A stretch of 64,000 nt of DNA from Reticulitermes speratus (Eukaryota; Arthropoda; Insecta; Blattodea; Rhinotermitidae), in the NCBI GenBank assembly GCA_021186555.1, contig JAJKFL010000006.1, positions 8,483,215 to 8,547,214 on the forward strand. The letters run 5' to 3'. The notes beneath the pieces were generated by a model. The model was given only the letters and a program-made list of their open reading frames with translations, made no database searches and was not told the DNA's origin. Position 1 is the stretch's first letter, and the number at the start of each line of letters is the position of its first letter. This document shows positions 43,597 through 53,392 of the stretch, one piece after another. The translations under genes were made by a program, and so were the position numbers.

Positions 43597-44084
43597 TACT
43601 GTTTCTTATGAATTTTACATTGCTGTCACCGTGCATTTTCACTAATTCAATTTATTTTATTTACACCAACTAATGCACACGTAAAACCAATTTTTTGTAG
43701 TTTTTATTGTAAATTGTCACCCCTACACGTATTTCGATCCTCGGATCATCATCAGGTTTCTTTTTTTTTTTAAAAGAAGCCACTATCACTTCAATTGCAT
43801 ATTTTGAAGGGTCCAATAGCACTCATATCTTAATATTTAGTTTTAGAGTTTTATGAATTTTAAAATTCAGATATTTAAAACTAAATATTAAGATATGAGT
43901 GCTATTGGACCTTTCAAAATATGCAATTGAAGTGATAGTGGCTTTTTTTTTAAAAAAAACCCTGATAATGATCCGAGGATCGAAACACGTGTAGGGGTGA
44001 ACATTTACAATAAAAACTACAAAAATTGGTTTTACGTGTGCATTAGTTGGTGTAAATAAAATAAACTGAATTACTGTTTCTTAT
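43597..44084. mobile_element. fold-back element with hammerhead-like arms in LINE, 13-bp TSD
   Basis: Element 43610-44071 between exact TACTGTTTCTTAT (43597-43609 and 44072-44084). Arms of over 200 bp, with centre near 43855, are inverted (AAATATTAAGATATGAGTGC on the right). The left tail reads TCACCGTGCATTTTCACTAA. The left arm (minus strand) has CTGATGA, T, GATCC/GGATC, GAAATACGTGTAGGGG; the right arm has CTGATAA, T, the same stem, GAAACACGTGTAGGGG. The right core has lost one invariant G (to A); the left core is intact. Confidence 0.92.
43722..43757 (-). ncRNA. hammerhead-like motif in left arm
   Basis: Minus strand CTGATGA (43755 to 43749), extra T, stem II GATCC/GGATC, GAAA, then TACGTG, T, A. 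Stem III could be AT/GT with an ACGT loop. Stem I is only about two pairs (CC/GG). Confidence 0.4.
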
Positions 44085-44265
44085 ATTTCAATCCTCACGT
44101 TTCAGATATCAAGCGGGAAGAAAACAGAATGTGAAATGAATGATAGCAAGCATTATGTATATCAAATGTCTTCTCAATTTATCTGCAATGTAATGCTGAT
44201 TTCTTTATGCCTTTCCCAAATATTTGATCTCAGCCATATTTTCGAAAAAATCTATAGCCATTTTT

Positions 44266-44760
44266 AGGCGCCTTTCGCAAAACTGCGAAAAGCGACTATC
44301 AGCGAAGTCTGTCGGTCCGTCACTCTGTCCGTCCGAATGAAACAAGTCGGCTCTCACTGGACGGATTTTCATGAAATTTCATATTTGAGGATTTTTCAAA
44401 ATCTGTGGAGAAAATTTAATTTTAATTAAAATCTGACAAGAATAACAGGTACCTTACATGTATGATAATATCTCGCTGGATTCTTCTTAGAATAAGAAAT
44501 GTTTTAGACGAAACTTGTAGACAAAATCAAAACACACATTTTATGTTCAATAACTTTTTTCCGAAAATAGTGCTGTTTGTGGAAGAATACAGTAGAACCA
44601 GACAGGGCCTCAGATGACAATATAATACGGCGCATGCGCTTTGCATACTGTATAACTAAGGCTACAGACACACTTACAATATGTAATACTTACTGCCTTT
44701 ACACGGCAAGAATGGTTACGCGAACGCGCCTCAATGTTACGTTTACACGTACATTGCCCA
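44266..44760 (+). mobile_element. AGGCGC-ended MITE (family E) inserted in LINE
   Basis: Starts AGGCGCCTTTCGCAAAACTG, with GTCCGTCACTCTGTCCG, CATGAAATTTCATATTTGAG, AATAACTTTTTTCCGAAAAT and ACGGCGCATGCGCTTTGC. It ends TTACGCGAACGCGCC plus TTACGTTTACACGTACATTG. LINE sequence resumes directly after. Confidence 0.88.
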
Positions 44761-44994
44761 TCTTATCAGATTGTAATATTGTCCTGCATTCTGTTCACAA
44801 GACATGAACATATATCTAGTTTTCTCAGCTTTTGCTTCTAGACCAATCTCTTTACTAGCGACTAATAGGATTTATGTGTTTTCTTTATAGCATTTATTAT
44901 TTCGCTCGCTAAATTAATATCAACAGCAGTGTGTTCCAATCAATTTCAATTTAACGTCATTTCGTTTAAGTTCCTATCACATTCTAAAATAGTC

Positions 44995-45165
44995 ACAAAT
45001 ATTGCAATCTGTGGTCTTCTGGGTAATTACACGGCGTCGTGTGGTAATTATTTACCGACGTTTCGGGACAACGTATCGGTACCATCTTCACGGGTCAAGA
45101 TTCCTAGTCCAGAAGACCACAGCTTTCATCAACATCGCGGCGGAAGCCTGAAAACAAATATTGCA
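44995..45165 (-). mobile_element. short fold-back element (family K), 12-bp TSD
   Basis: Element 45007-45153 between exact ACAAATATTGCA (44995-45006 and 45154-45165). A short inverted pair, CTGTGGTCTTCTGG at the left and CCAGAAGACCACAG at 45108-45122, is followed by the tail CATCAACATCGCGGCGGAAG. The tail matches that of 31289-31315 in reverse. Minus-strand core GTGAAGATGG ... TCCCGAAACGTCGGTAA. Confidence 0.9.
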
Positions 45166-45169
45166 GTTT

Positions 45170-45615
45170 AGAAGCTCTGTGTACTCCGCTGGATTACAAA
45201 TTTCTACCCTTGCTCAGACTGTCAGGGTCAACTTCTCTCATCCCCCTCCACAAAAGATAATTCTGGGACACTGCTTTAAAATAGCCAAGGGTCGTTCCTC
45301 TCCAACTCATGTGTAATTCTATCAAGAGAGCGCCGTCTGTCACTAGGGCTATTCAGCATTTGCTCTGAAGTAAAAATAGCCTGCTGTTTATAACGGTTCG
45401 CGCCGAGTATATGAAAGTCACACCGTTCCCGAGCAATGGTAATCCTTCGAACCAAAACGCACGGTTCAATGTTTTGCCCTTCCATCTCACATTTTGAAGG
45501 TCCCGAGTTCGAACTGGTCCCGGCATCGCCTATCTCGACTGAACTCATTCGTCTCCTTCAATATGTGTATATAATCAATCGACAGCCCTCTTTACTGTAT
45601 TCGTCAGGTTAAAAA
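45170..45615. other. unassigned intergenic sequence
   Basis: A 90-residue minus frame has no recognisable domain. No repeat seen. Confidence 0.45.
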
Positions 45616-45624
45616 TAAAGATAA

Positions 45625-45915
45625 GATTTTCCCTATACATGCCATGGAAGCATAAGAGGAGTGTAAGTATAGCGCCACTCATTCTTAACCTCGGTATTAG
45701 ACAGAGGTGAGTGGTCAGCCTCAGGCCCCGGCCGCTTGATTCAAGGAGAAAGGATCCCCTGACATCCATTGAATTGGACGCTAGATGGGCCCCACAGAAT
45801 GTTTAGACATTTTGGAGAAAAGTTAAATTTCTTATTCCTGCCTGGGCGCGAAATCAGAACTGTAGGAAGCGCGGCCCCTAACGTCCAAGCAGTAGTGTCG
45901 TAACCAGACTCAAGA
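45625..45915 (-). mobile_element. diverged SINE A-type copy
   Basis: Minus strand: GGGGCCCATCTAGCG-type block, AAGCGGCCGGGGCCTG, TGACCACTCACCTCTGTCTA and AGAATGAGTGGCGCTATACT, with an upstream GATTTCGCGCCCAGG B-box remnant. Confidence 0.7.
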
Positions 45916-45924
45916 CAGTTTCGC

Positions 45925-46215
45925 AATTTGGTGTTCAGTGATCTCTATTTGTTAGGACCTATTGAGAAGCACCTGACTGGCAAGCGTACAACAGACACCG
46001 ACGTCAAGAAAGCTGTCACCTCCTTTCTACATAGTCTTGACATCAACCCCTTCTATGCCTGTATAAAAGCTCAACTGTTCGTGCTGTACCAGCAGAAACA
46101 CACAAACTTGTGGCATCTACGAAGGGTGTATCGCTCGCGTCCGTCAACGTATTACGACAGACAAGACGGGAATAAATCAGAATTGTGTGCGAGCATTACA
46201 CGCGGCAATTCTTTG
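45925..46215 (+). pseudogene. mariner-type transposase C-terminal relic
   Basis: The plus frame encodes FSDLYLLGPIEKHLTGKRTT, then DTDVKKAVTSFLHSLDINPF and YACIKAQL. This matches the C-terminal pattern of mariner transposases: S-D-(Y/F)-H-L-F-G-P-L-K-x-H-L-x-G-(K/R)-(R/F), then V-x-x-W-L, then F-(Y/F)-x-x-G-(I/M). The HLF is degraded to YLL, and W is replaced by F. The N-terminal DNA-binding part, the upstream catalytic Asp residues and TIRs are not found, so this is a fossil. Confidence 0.75.
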
Positions 46216-46219
46216 GGAT

Positions 46220-46920
46220 GAAAATAATTTTCATTTGCTTTATTTTGCTACATTATTTTCCAGAGGCTTTTTGGTTTCCGTCTGTATACTTTAAGCCCAA
46301 AAATGTTCCGTGTGAAAACAAGTTTGGGAGATGCTCATCGTTATCATATTATTACACTCATATTTTTGTCTAGCATTTTCACTTCTATGCCACTTTTCTA
46401 CTTGCATAATGGAGAGAATAGTCATGAAAATATCCGTTTATGAAAAAAAATCGTTCCTGCCTGAGGCTATTTAGTGTAATTACATTAGCACATTCAAAAG
46501 CTTTACCAATACGACGACATCCTGATATCATGTCTGTAATGACCAGCTTTGCAGCTGAAAGTGCTTAGCTCAATTATGCACGTATACATACAACAGTATC
46601 AGCATTTACACGACAAATCGTTTAATCACAGTTTCTGAACTGCATCGTTCAATAGAGGTTGTCCTTTTCATATTGTCTCTGAACATGGTAGCTTTATCTC
46701 ACTGAAAGCCTCCATCAGTCGAGACATCCCATAAAGGCCTCCGAGTCCAGAGACGCCATAAAAGGTACATTGTGTCATCTAACTCCCCGGAATAGGCACT
46801 TGCTTCAACAGCTGACTGTCACTTGGTTGTTCAAGAAAACCCTCTCGATATGGAACCTCCGTCAGACCATCATCATAACCCTGTGACCCTACACGCAGTC
46901 AGCTCAATCCAGTAGGTATA
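46220..46920. other. unassigned intergenic sequence with degenerate hammerhead-like motif
   Basis: Near 46532-46568, CTGTAATGACCAGCTTTGCA followed by GCTGAAAGTGCTTAG echoes the hammerhead-like layout but lacks the invariant core. Otherwise unassigned. Confidence 0.35.
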
Positions 46921-46922
46921 AG

Positions 46923-47197
46923 GTAGAGTGCCGATCCCAGTGGCCGTGCGGTCTAAGGCGTGGGTCTGCGGCCGCTCGCTTACTGGGATTGTGGGTTCGA
47001 ATCCCGCCGGGGCATGGATGTCTGTCTGTTGTGAGTGTTGTGTGTTGTCAGGTAGAGGTCTCTGCGACGGGCTGATCACTCGTCGAGAGGAGTCCTACCG
47101 AGTGTGGTGTGTCTAAAGTGTGTGATCGTGAAGCCTCGAAAATTAGGCGGCCTAGGCCCCCAAGGGGCTGTCGAACCATTGAAGAAAAAAGTAGAGT
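46923..47197 (+). mobile_element. SINE B1 monomer, 7-bp TSD
   Basis: Body 46930-47190: tRNA-like head (CCGATCCCAGTGGCCGTGCG, B box GGGTTCGAATCCCG), CATGGATGTCTGTCTGTTGTG, GGTAGAGGTCTCTGCGACGG, and a 3' end GGCCTAGGCCCCCAAGGGGC, TGTCGAACC, with an A-rich tail. Flanked by GTAGAGT (46923-46929 and 47191-47197). It shows the B1 body with its own head, unlike the composites. Confidence 0.9.
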
Positions 47198-47264
47198 TGG
47201 TCCTATGATAATTAAACATTAAACAATTAAGAGGTACGGAGAAGATGAGATATAGGTCAACGTG

Positions 47265-47465
47265 TTCTTCAAGTCTGAACTAGATGGAGGCGGCTCGTTT
47301 CATCGCCCAATCACTACAGGCTAACCCGGCAGACGTGCCGCCAGCATACACTGGGTGTTTGCTAGAACCGGACCGGATGTGGTGAGAAAGGGGGAAAAAA
47401 ACTGGGTCCTCAGGGAATCAAACCTCGGTTGTCCAGTTCGTAGCCTATTCACATACCACACACAG
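47265..47465 (-). mobile_element. diverged SINE A-type copy
   Basis: TGAACTAGATGGAGGCGG, CGGCAGACGTGCC, AACCTCGGTTGTCCAGTTCG and TAGCCTATTCAC keep the minus-strand SINE order. Strongly diverged. Confidence 0.5.
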
Positions 47466-47624
47466 TCTTCGATACAAGTTTACTGTGTTACTGCACGTTT
47501 GTTCTTCAGTTGACTCGTAATATTGTAGAAAAATCATGAATTGCACTCAGAAAAGTTGTGTCATGTAACTGCAGTTATGAGAATAGACGGAAGTACACGA
47601 CTGTATAGAAAAAGAATAAGAACA

Positions 47625-48055
47625 CACAACAGGAACATCAGAACAACAGCAACACAGAACTCAGCAAAACATGACACAGGAACAACAGCACAACAGGAAC
47701 AACAGCAAACAACAGGAACATCAGAACAACAGGAACAACAGCAACAACAGGAACATCAGCAACAACAGGAACAACAGCAACAACAGGAACAACAGCAACA
47801 GGAACATCAGCAACAACAGAAACAACAGCAACAACAGGAACATCAGCAACAACAGGAACAACAGGAACAACAGCAACAACAGGAACATCAGCAACAACAG
47901 GAACAACAGCAACAACAGGAACATCAGCAACATCAGCAACAACAGGAACAACAGCAACAACAGCAACAACAGGAACATCAGCAACAACAGGAACAACAGC
48001 AACAACAGCAACAACAGGAACATCAGCAACAACAGCAACAACAGCAACCACCACG
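47625..48055. repeat. CAA/CAG-rich minisatellite
   Basis: Irregular mixtures of CAACAACAG, GAACAACAG and GAACATCAG triplets. All three plus frames stay open because every unit is a multiple of 3: one gives Gln/Glu/His (211 residues from 47541), another Asn/Arg. Minus frames give Val/Ala or Leu-rich chains. This is array-driven openness rather than a supported gene, though a poly-Q exon cannot be excluded. Confidence 0.85.
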
Positions 48056-48089
48056 TACCAGAGGTCATCTTCAACAACCAACAATTCGC

Positions 48090-48255
48090 CAGCCTGTCCG
48101 AACAGTTTTCGCATCTCATGGGACCCAACGGCTTACCGTTCTGTTCACAAGAACCCTTAAGGCGTCTATTTCGTAAGGGACATGAATCCAGTCCACATCT
48201 TGCCATCTTTTTCCTCTAAGATTCATTTTAATATTATTCTCGCAACTATGTCTGT
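48090..48255 (-). pseudogene. RTE-like LINE 3' fragment
   Basis: Plus strand GTTCACAAGAACCC, GAATCCAGTCCACATCTTGC and AGATTCATTTTAATATTATT match the LINE end at 7.45-7.6 and 37.4 kb (N-I-K-M-(N/D)-L, then W-I-x-(M/L)-A region). Truncated. Confidence 0.75.
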
Positions 48256-48308
48256 ACCTTCATCAGGTTACAGTGAAGTAGTCGGTCTGCAGTGACAGAA
48301 GGTAGCTG

Positions 48309-48310
<2 letters not shown>

Positions 48311-48351
<41 letters not shown>
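48311..48351. repeat. (TA)n microsatellite
   Basis: About twenty uninterrupted TA units. Confidence 0.95.
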
Positions 48352-48354
<3 letters not shown>

Positions 48355-48686
48355 AAGCCAGGGTTCCGCGAGAAATCGTCGAATAAATAAACATATTGAT
48401 AAACGGCGAAAAATTTCAAATATCCTCAAAATATAACGAGAAATTTGTCCGGCAATTGGCAATAGTGGAATAAGTCTTCGTGCTCCACCAAATGGCTTTT
48501 TTTTCTGGTCTGTATACGTTTTTATACGTAGGGTTTCCTCAAGATGTGGAAACGTTTTTTTTAGGAATTCCTCCATGGAAAAACGGTTAGGAAACATTGC
48601 AATAGGCAGTTGCGGGCAGCCGACAAAGGGGTGGTCTTCCAGCCTGGATTTCGGCGAGGTTCTAACAAAAGTCACCATAACAAGAC

Positions 48687-49232
48687 AGGCAATGTACGTA
48701 TAACGTAACATAAGGCGCGTTCGCATAACCATTCTTGCCGTGGAAAAGCAATACGAATTATGTATTCTGAGTGTGTGTCTGTAGCCTTAGTTATCCAGCA
48801 TGCAAAGCGCATGCGCCGTGTTATATTGTCATCTGTGGCCTGTCTGGCTCTGTAACATTTTTGCACATTATCTCATAAACGGCACGATGTTCGGAAAAAG
48901 TTATTGAATATAAAATGTGTGTCTTAATTTTATCTACAACTTTTGTCTGAAACATTTCTCATTCTAAGAAGAACTGGGCGAGATACATAGATACATAAAT
49001 GTACATAGGTCTTCATGTAAAGTACCCGTTATTGTTGTCGGACTTAATGGAACTTGAATTTTCTGGACAGATTTTCGAAAACTCCTCAAATATCAAATAT
49101 CATGAAAATCCGTCCTGTGACAGCCGACTCGTGCCGTGCGGACAGAAAGACAGGCGAACGGGCGGATTGACGGACAGACAAACAGACATGATGAAGCTAA
49201 TAGTCGCTTTTCGCAATTTTGCGAACGCGCCT
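48687..49232 (-). mobile_element. AGGCGCG-ended MITE (family E), minus strand
   Basis: Left (family 3' end): GCAATGTACGTATAACGTAA, CATAAGGCGCGTTCGCATAA. Right: CGCTTTTCGCAATTTTGCGA, ACGCGCCT. The interior GCAAAGCGCATGCGCCG, TCGGAAAAAGTTATTGAA and ATTTCTCATTCTAAGAAGAA is shared with other copies. Confidence 0.88.
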
Positions 49233-49312
49233 AAAAACGCCATCGTGTTTCGGATTCTTTTGCACGTGGTAGGCAATGGAAAGTGGCAAGAGATTTATAA
49301 CGTGGAATGTCA

Positions 49313-49332
49313 CAAAAAAAAAAAAAAAAAAG
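49313..49332. repeat. poly-A run
   Basis: About eighteen A residues in a row after GTCAC. Confidence 0.9.
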
Positions 49333-49832
49333 ACAGAAGGGCGCAACGTAAGTAACGCTAAACATTGAACTCGAATTCACTTTATTTTTATTTGCAAACG
49401 ACTCGTAAGGTCAACAAGTTTCAATGGCAGCTGACCATTTTTTAATTCTTATATCCGAATAAAATTTATGGGATTACAAGAAGCAAAGAAAAACACAAAA
49501 CAGGGTTTTGACAATAGCGTGATTCTGCACGCAGTGACCGCCGTGTTCACCCAGAAGGCTGCTTTACACCCTCACACTTTTCAATTAACTCTGTTATTAA
49601 CACAGGCCAAAGCAAAAAGGCAGAAATTAGAGCATCAAACAAAACGGCGTTTGTAAGCCGAAGCAAGTCTATAGCTAAAGCGATGAATATTTATTGTATT
49701 GTTATTTCGGAAGCAGAAACAAACAGTTATTATGCGTGTAGGAATTTAAAAGGGCGCATTTTCAAACGCACGGTGAATATTGGTTTATGTGCGCTTCCTT
49801 TACTTTATACAACAATCAGAAAATACTCCCTT

Positions 49833-50090
49833 TCTCTCGCATTTATGTTTGTGCGCATGACAAAAATATATAGAGAGTGTCCATGAAGTCCCTACCTAAT
49901 TTCTTCAAATCCTTTGTTTCCCATTTCTGTTCGTGCGCATGACAACTTAAAAATAAATACAGAGTGTCCATGAAGTCCCTACCTAATTACTTCAAACCCT
50001 TTGTTTCGCATTTCTGTTTGTGCGCATGACAATTTAAAAATAAATACAGAGTGTCCATGAAGTCCCTACTTAATTTCTTCAAATAACGGC
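49833..50090. repeat. 87-bp tandem repeat, about 3 units
   Basis: GAGTGTCCATGAAGTCCCTAC starts near 49875, 49962 and 50049, giving a constant 87-bp period. The unit also contains TTTCTGTTTGTGCGCATGAC and AAAATAAATACA. The ACAGAGTGTCCATGAAGTCC piece resembles a mariner MITE end. Confidence 0.93.
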
Positions 50091-50099
50091 ACTGCTTGC

Positions 50100-50945
50100 A
50101 GGAGTTTATGAAAACGAGAGCATCAGAAGGTGAGAAAGCGGTGTCGGTTCGAATCCGAGTGAGAAATATGAAACAATTTGAAGAACAAAAGTCATAATCT
50201 TGGACAAAAATCAATTCGTCTTTTGCACAATAACAAATTAGACAGGGAACAACATAGACACAGTGTACATAGAATAATATCGGATTTATGAGTCTCTGAT
50301 TGAAAGTCTAACGAACTCAAAGAACTCTGAAAACAAAATTCGTCTGTATTATTAATATTTTCTTTTGAAAATGTTTAAGGCTCTGGTGGTCGTATTTTGA
50401 ATCTGGATTAACACATGATCGTCCGGGAAGGGCGGATTTTAAATCTCATTTTTCGGTTCGACTGACAGCCATATTTAAAAACACGTGAACAATGTTTTCG
50501 TTTTAAAATGAGGCAGCTGGATTACGCCCACGCGCTAAAAATCTAGGGCACTTGCAATTTTTTTTTTTATAAATTCCTTCCCAAGTAAAGCACGACCATT
50601 TCCTTCCATAAATTTCCATCCGACCACTCACGAAAAATTTATCACGCAAAGTTTTTAACAAACAAACAAAAAGCCGCATTTGTTTATCGCAATAATGTAC
50701 CATTTTGAAGACAAGTTGTAACTAGACTTCCAAACTTTTAAACATCTGAGTGAATAAAACCCTACCTAATTCCATGGCAAAGTCTTTTACACAAAGATTC
50801 CCTTTTTTATCAAATCGGGAGTCGCCTATTTATAAATGACAATCTCATGTTGCTAATTTCACATATCGCAAACATATTGACAGTTTATCATACGGGCCTT
50901 ATCTTCTGTAACAAATTCATTGGTGTCTTATTTTCATTAAATATC
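50100..50945. other. unassigned intergenic sequence
   Basis: No gene or named repeat recognised. Confidence 0.5.
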
Positions 50946-50948
50946 CCT

Positions 50949-51183
50949 TTAACCCTTTAAAGAATAGTGCTTAGAAAATGACCAGAGATATTTAAACCTA
51001 AAAGGCCTGCATTTTGTCCACATAACATATTTATGTTTCGTACAATCCACAAAATGGACAGCGAATTTTTTTTTCCTTCCAAATATTCACTGATTATTCT
51101 TCGTAATGGAACACAGGATGGTACGAGATAGGAAATGAATATTTATTTATAAAGCGGATTAATTTTAGCCTTCGAATAGTTAA
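50949..51183. mobile_element. TTAA-flanked MITE (piggyBac-type), copy 2
   Basis: TTAA at 50949-50952 and 51180-51183. Left end CCCTTTAAAGAATAG, right end CCTTCGAATAG. The interior has GGACAGCGAATTTTTTT and GGTACGAGATAGGAAATGAA, paralleling the 34.26-kb copy. Confidence 0.7.
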
Positions 51184-51496
51184 ATTATATATTCAGTATA
51201 TGTGGCACGTGACGACGACCAGTGATAAAGTTGAGTTTTATACGCATAAGACATTTCTTTTTCTTATTGAATCCGAAAAAATAATCACAATTCCGTCGTG
51301 TCCAATGGAAATACATAAATATATACGATTTCCAGCTTTCATGGGCACCGCATGCAGTAAAACGTTATCGGGCCTTAAGCCGTATCAATTTGTCACAAGA
51401 CGGTTCCCCGAGAAGGAATTTGACGCACTGAACGACGTGAGATGCAAATCTCTTGCTCGGTTAGAAGTAACAACCTTTTTTGTACAACATAACGAC

Positions 51497-51727
51497 AAAG
51501 TACGTATTTTATTCTGTAATCACCGTGCATCTTTTCACAGTCACTATTTACATACACCAACTGGATGCAACTTTATTTTAGAAACTGTATAGTTTTTAAA
51601 TAGTTTTTTAGTTTTTGAAACATAAAAAAAGTTTTTAAACAAGTTTTTAAATATGTTTTAAAAAACTATACAGTTTTTTAAATAAAGTTGCATCCAGTTG
51701 GTGTATGTAAATAGTGAAAGTATGTAT
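51497..51727. mobile_element. fold-back element without a ribozyme core, 11-bp TSD
   Basis: Element 51508-51716. Flanks AAAGTACGTAT (51497-51507) and AAAGTATGTAT (51717-51727) differ once. Arms ACTATTTACATACACCAACT and AGTTGGTGTATGTAAATAGT, with GGATGCAACTTTATTT and its complement, enclose an AT-rich centre. The left tail is AATCACCGTGCATCTTTTC, the same tail as 43.6 and 53.4 kb. I see no CTGATGA/GAAAC core, so it looks like a deletion derivative. Confidence 0.82.
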
Positions 51728-52060
51728 AATACAATATTCAACAAATGCACACTATTGCAATATATAATTTACAATTAAAATATCAAAACTCTAACATGTT
51801 TCGATTCATTAAGGATCATCTTCAAGGAGAAGACACACAAATCAAATACATATAAAATATTAATCATTATTTAGATTAGTTAGTTAACGTAATTATGATT
51901 CTTTTATACATATTTGATGTGTTCCCCTGAAGATGATCCTTAATGGATCGAAACATATTAGAGTTTTAATATTTTAATTGTAAATTATATATTGCAATAG
52001 TGTGCATTTGTTGCATATTGTATTATAACTTGACAATTAATGCACGGAAATGAATAGCAT
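51728..52060 (+). mobile_element. fold-back element with hammerhead-like core
   Basis: Left arm TATAATACAATATTCAACAA and right arm TTGTTGCATATTGTATTATA, with TGCACACTATTGCAATATAT inverted. The right arm holds CTGAAGA (51927-51933), T, GATCC/GGATC, GAAACATATTA. The left arm holds a mutated counterpart on the minus strand. The right tail ends AATTAATGCACGGAAATGAA. It abuts the 51508 element. Confidence 0.75.
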
Positions 52061-52079
52061 CAAATAAGAACAAAGGTAA

Positions 52080-53095
52080 CATTTGGAATCTTTCTCTCTT
52101 CGCAATCAGTCCGCCGTCCGTGTTTAAAATGAAATCAAAACCCCACGTTTCGGGGATACGTTCAGTCCCTGTGTTCAGGTAAATGAAACAACTTTTGAGC
52201 TGAAGCCCGTACAAAAACTATTTCTAACGATCTAGGTAACCCATGTTACTTTATCTAGCACCAAATACGAAACCAATAACTAGCAAAACGAAGAGCAGAT
52301 AGTAAAAGTTATCACCATAAAAGACAAATTAGATTATCTGGCCCACCTAAATAAGTCACTTCCTCTTTCCCTGCGGGTTTTTGCATTTATTATTTCATTC
52401 CGTGTGGGTTGCAATATCTACAATTAAGTCTCGACAGCTTCCTGACACATTCCATAAAATTCGCCCTTCAAAGACGAAAATAAACCTACATTTCATATGA
52501 AGATTCAATTCGTAAGTTACAGAAAAATCTGCGTGTTGTTATCAATAATTAATGCTGTATGAACTATCGCTGTTAATTGTAAGAAATTACATGAAACACA
52601 CAAATATACTGTTTTGCGGAAAATGCAGGACTTAACTAATGTTATACCTGGCGGTACATATAACTACCACTGGCTTTTAAACCTCTAATCATAAAAGCAG
52701 ACATTCGACGCTACATATACTGTTCGACACACTGAGAATGACCTTAGAGAAATAAAAAAAAAACCGCAATACACATAACAAACTAAAATTTTATGCGATT
52801 TTTAAGATTTTCGCAACGGTGTACCCGAGATTCCCTTTTACTGGTATATGACGCTGCGTCAATGGGCATCCGCATCCCGACGTTTAGACACAACGCAGTT
52901 TCTTCAGTTTCAATTTAAGCGGCCATAGCTGACGTTTCTAACTTTCAAAATAATCCTCTGGAAATCTTAAACTGAATATAATTTGCCCCTATCCGTACAG
53001 ATCTAATTGTGGCCCCGTAGGATGGACATGAGACGACAGATTTGCCCCTAGGCCCAGTTAAGCGACGCGACATAAACGAATGTGCGTCACTGAGG
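52080..53095. other. unassigned intergenic sequence
   Basis: No gene recognised. CCCACGTTTCGGGGATACG near 52142 may be an eroded family K scrap. Confidence 0.45.
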
Positions 53096-53104
53096 TAATA
53101 AATA

Positions 53105-53335
53105 CATACATGCTTTATCTCGGCACTAGATGGAGGAGAGTGTGTTGAGACTCACGCCCTGACCGCTTCATCCCCCGGGGGAATAAGCCGCCGTACTCAC
53201 TGCATAGGAGGTTGGGCGGGCCTCATGTTTGCTGTGGACGTTTCGGAGAACAGAATTTTTGCCTCTGCCGGGAAACGAACGGTAATTCCTCGCCCGAGAG
53301 TCCCTTACCGTACTCACTCTACCGACTGAGCAGTA
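53105..53335 (-). mobile_element. diverged SINE A-type copy
   Basis: Plus strand CTCGGCACTAGATGGAGG, ACTCACGCCCTGACCGCTTC, AGGAGGTTGGGCGGGCC, GCCTCTGCCGGGAAACGAAC and a CTACCGACTGAGCAGTA end (reverse of an A box). Confidence 0.75.
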
Positions 53336-53392
53336 TAAAGATAAGAAGACCTAATTCGTTAGCATACTGGGAGTGGCCCAACCGACAAAAAA

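Larger units (their letters stand above)
42900..44935 (-). pseudogene. RTE-like LINE copy carrying three nested insertions
   Basis: Four minus-strand LINE segments keep the order of the 37.3-38.3 kb copy. 42905-42995 matches the QDRDRWR/DWID end. 43277-43609 covers the WED...VLRRIFG...CETW region. 44085-44262 covers the ACYHSV to VEQFKY region. 44763-44935 is the LEVNSEKTKYM region (CAGACCAATCTCTTTACTAGC). They are separated by a SINE L, a hammerhead fold-back and a family E MITE. All frames are broken. Confidence 0.8.

Noticed and set aside
46532-46568. Hammerhead-like motif CTGTAATG...GCTGAAAG
   Set aside because: The invariant core residues are absent; kept only as a possible eroded relative.
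47638-48114. Val/Ala-rich and Leu-rich minus-strand frames, which look membrane-like
   Set aside because: They are antisense readings of the CAA/CAG array.
51200-51592. 130-residue plus-strand frame
   Set aside because: No recognisable domain, and its C-terminus lies inside a fold-back element with a TSD.
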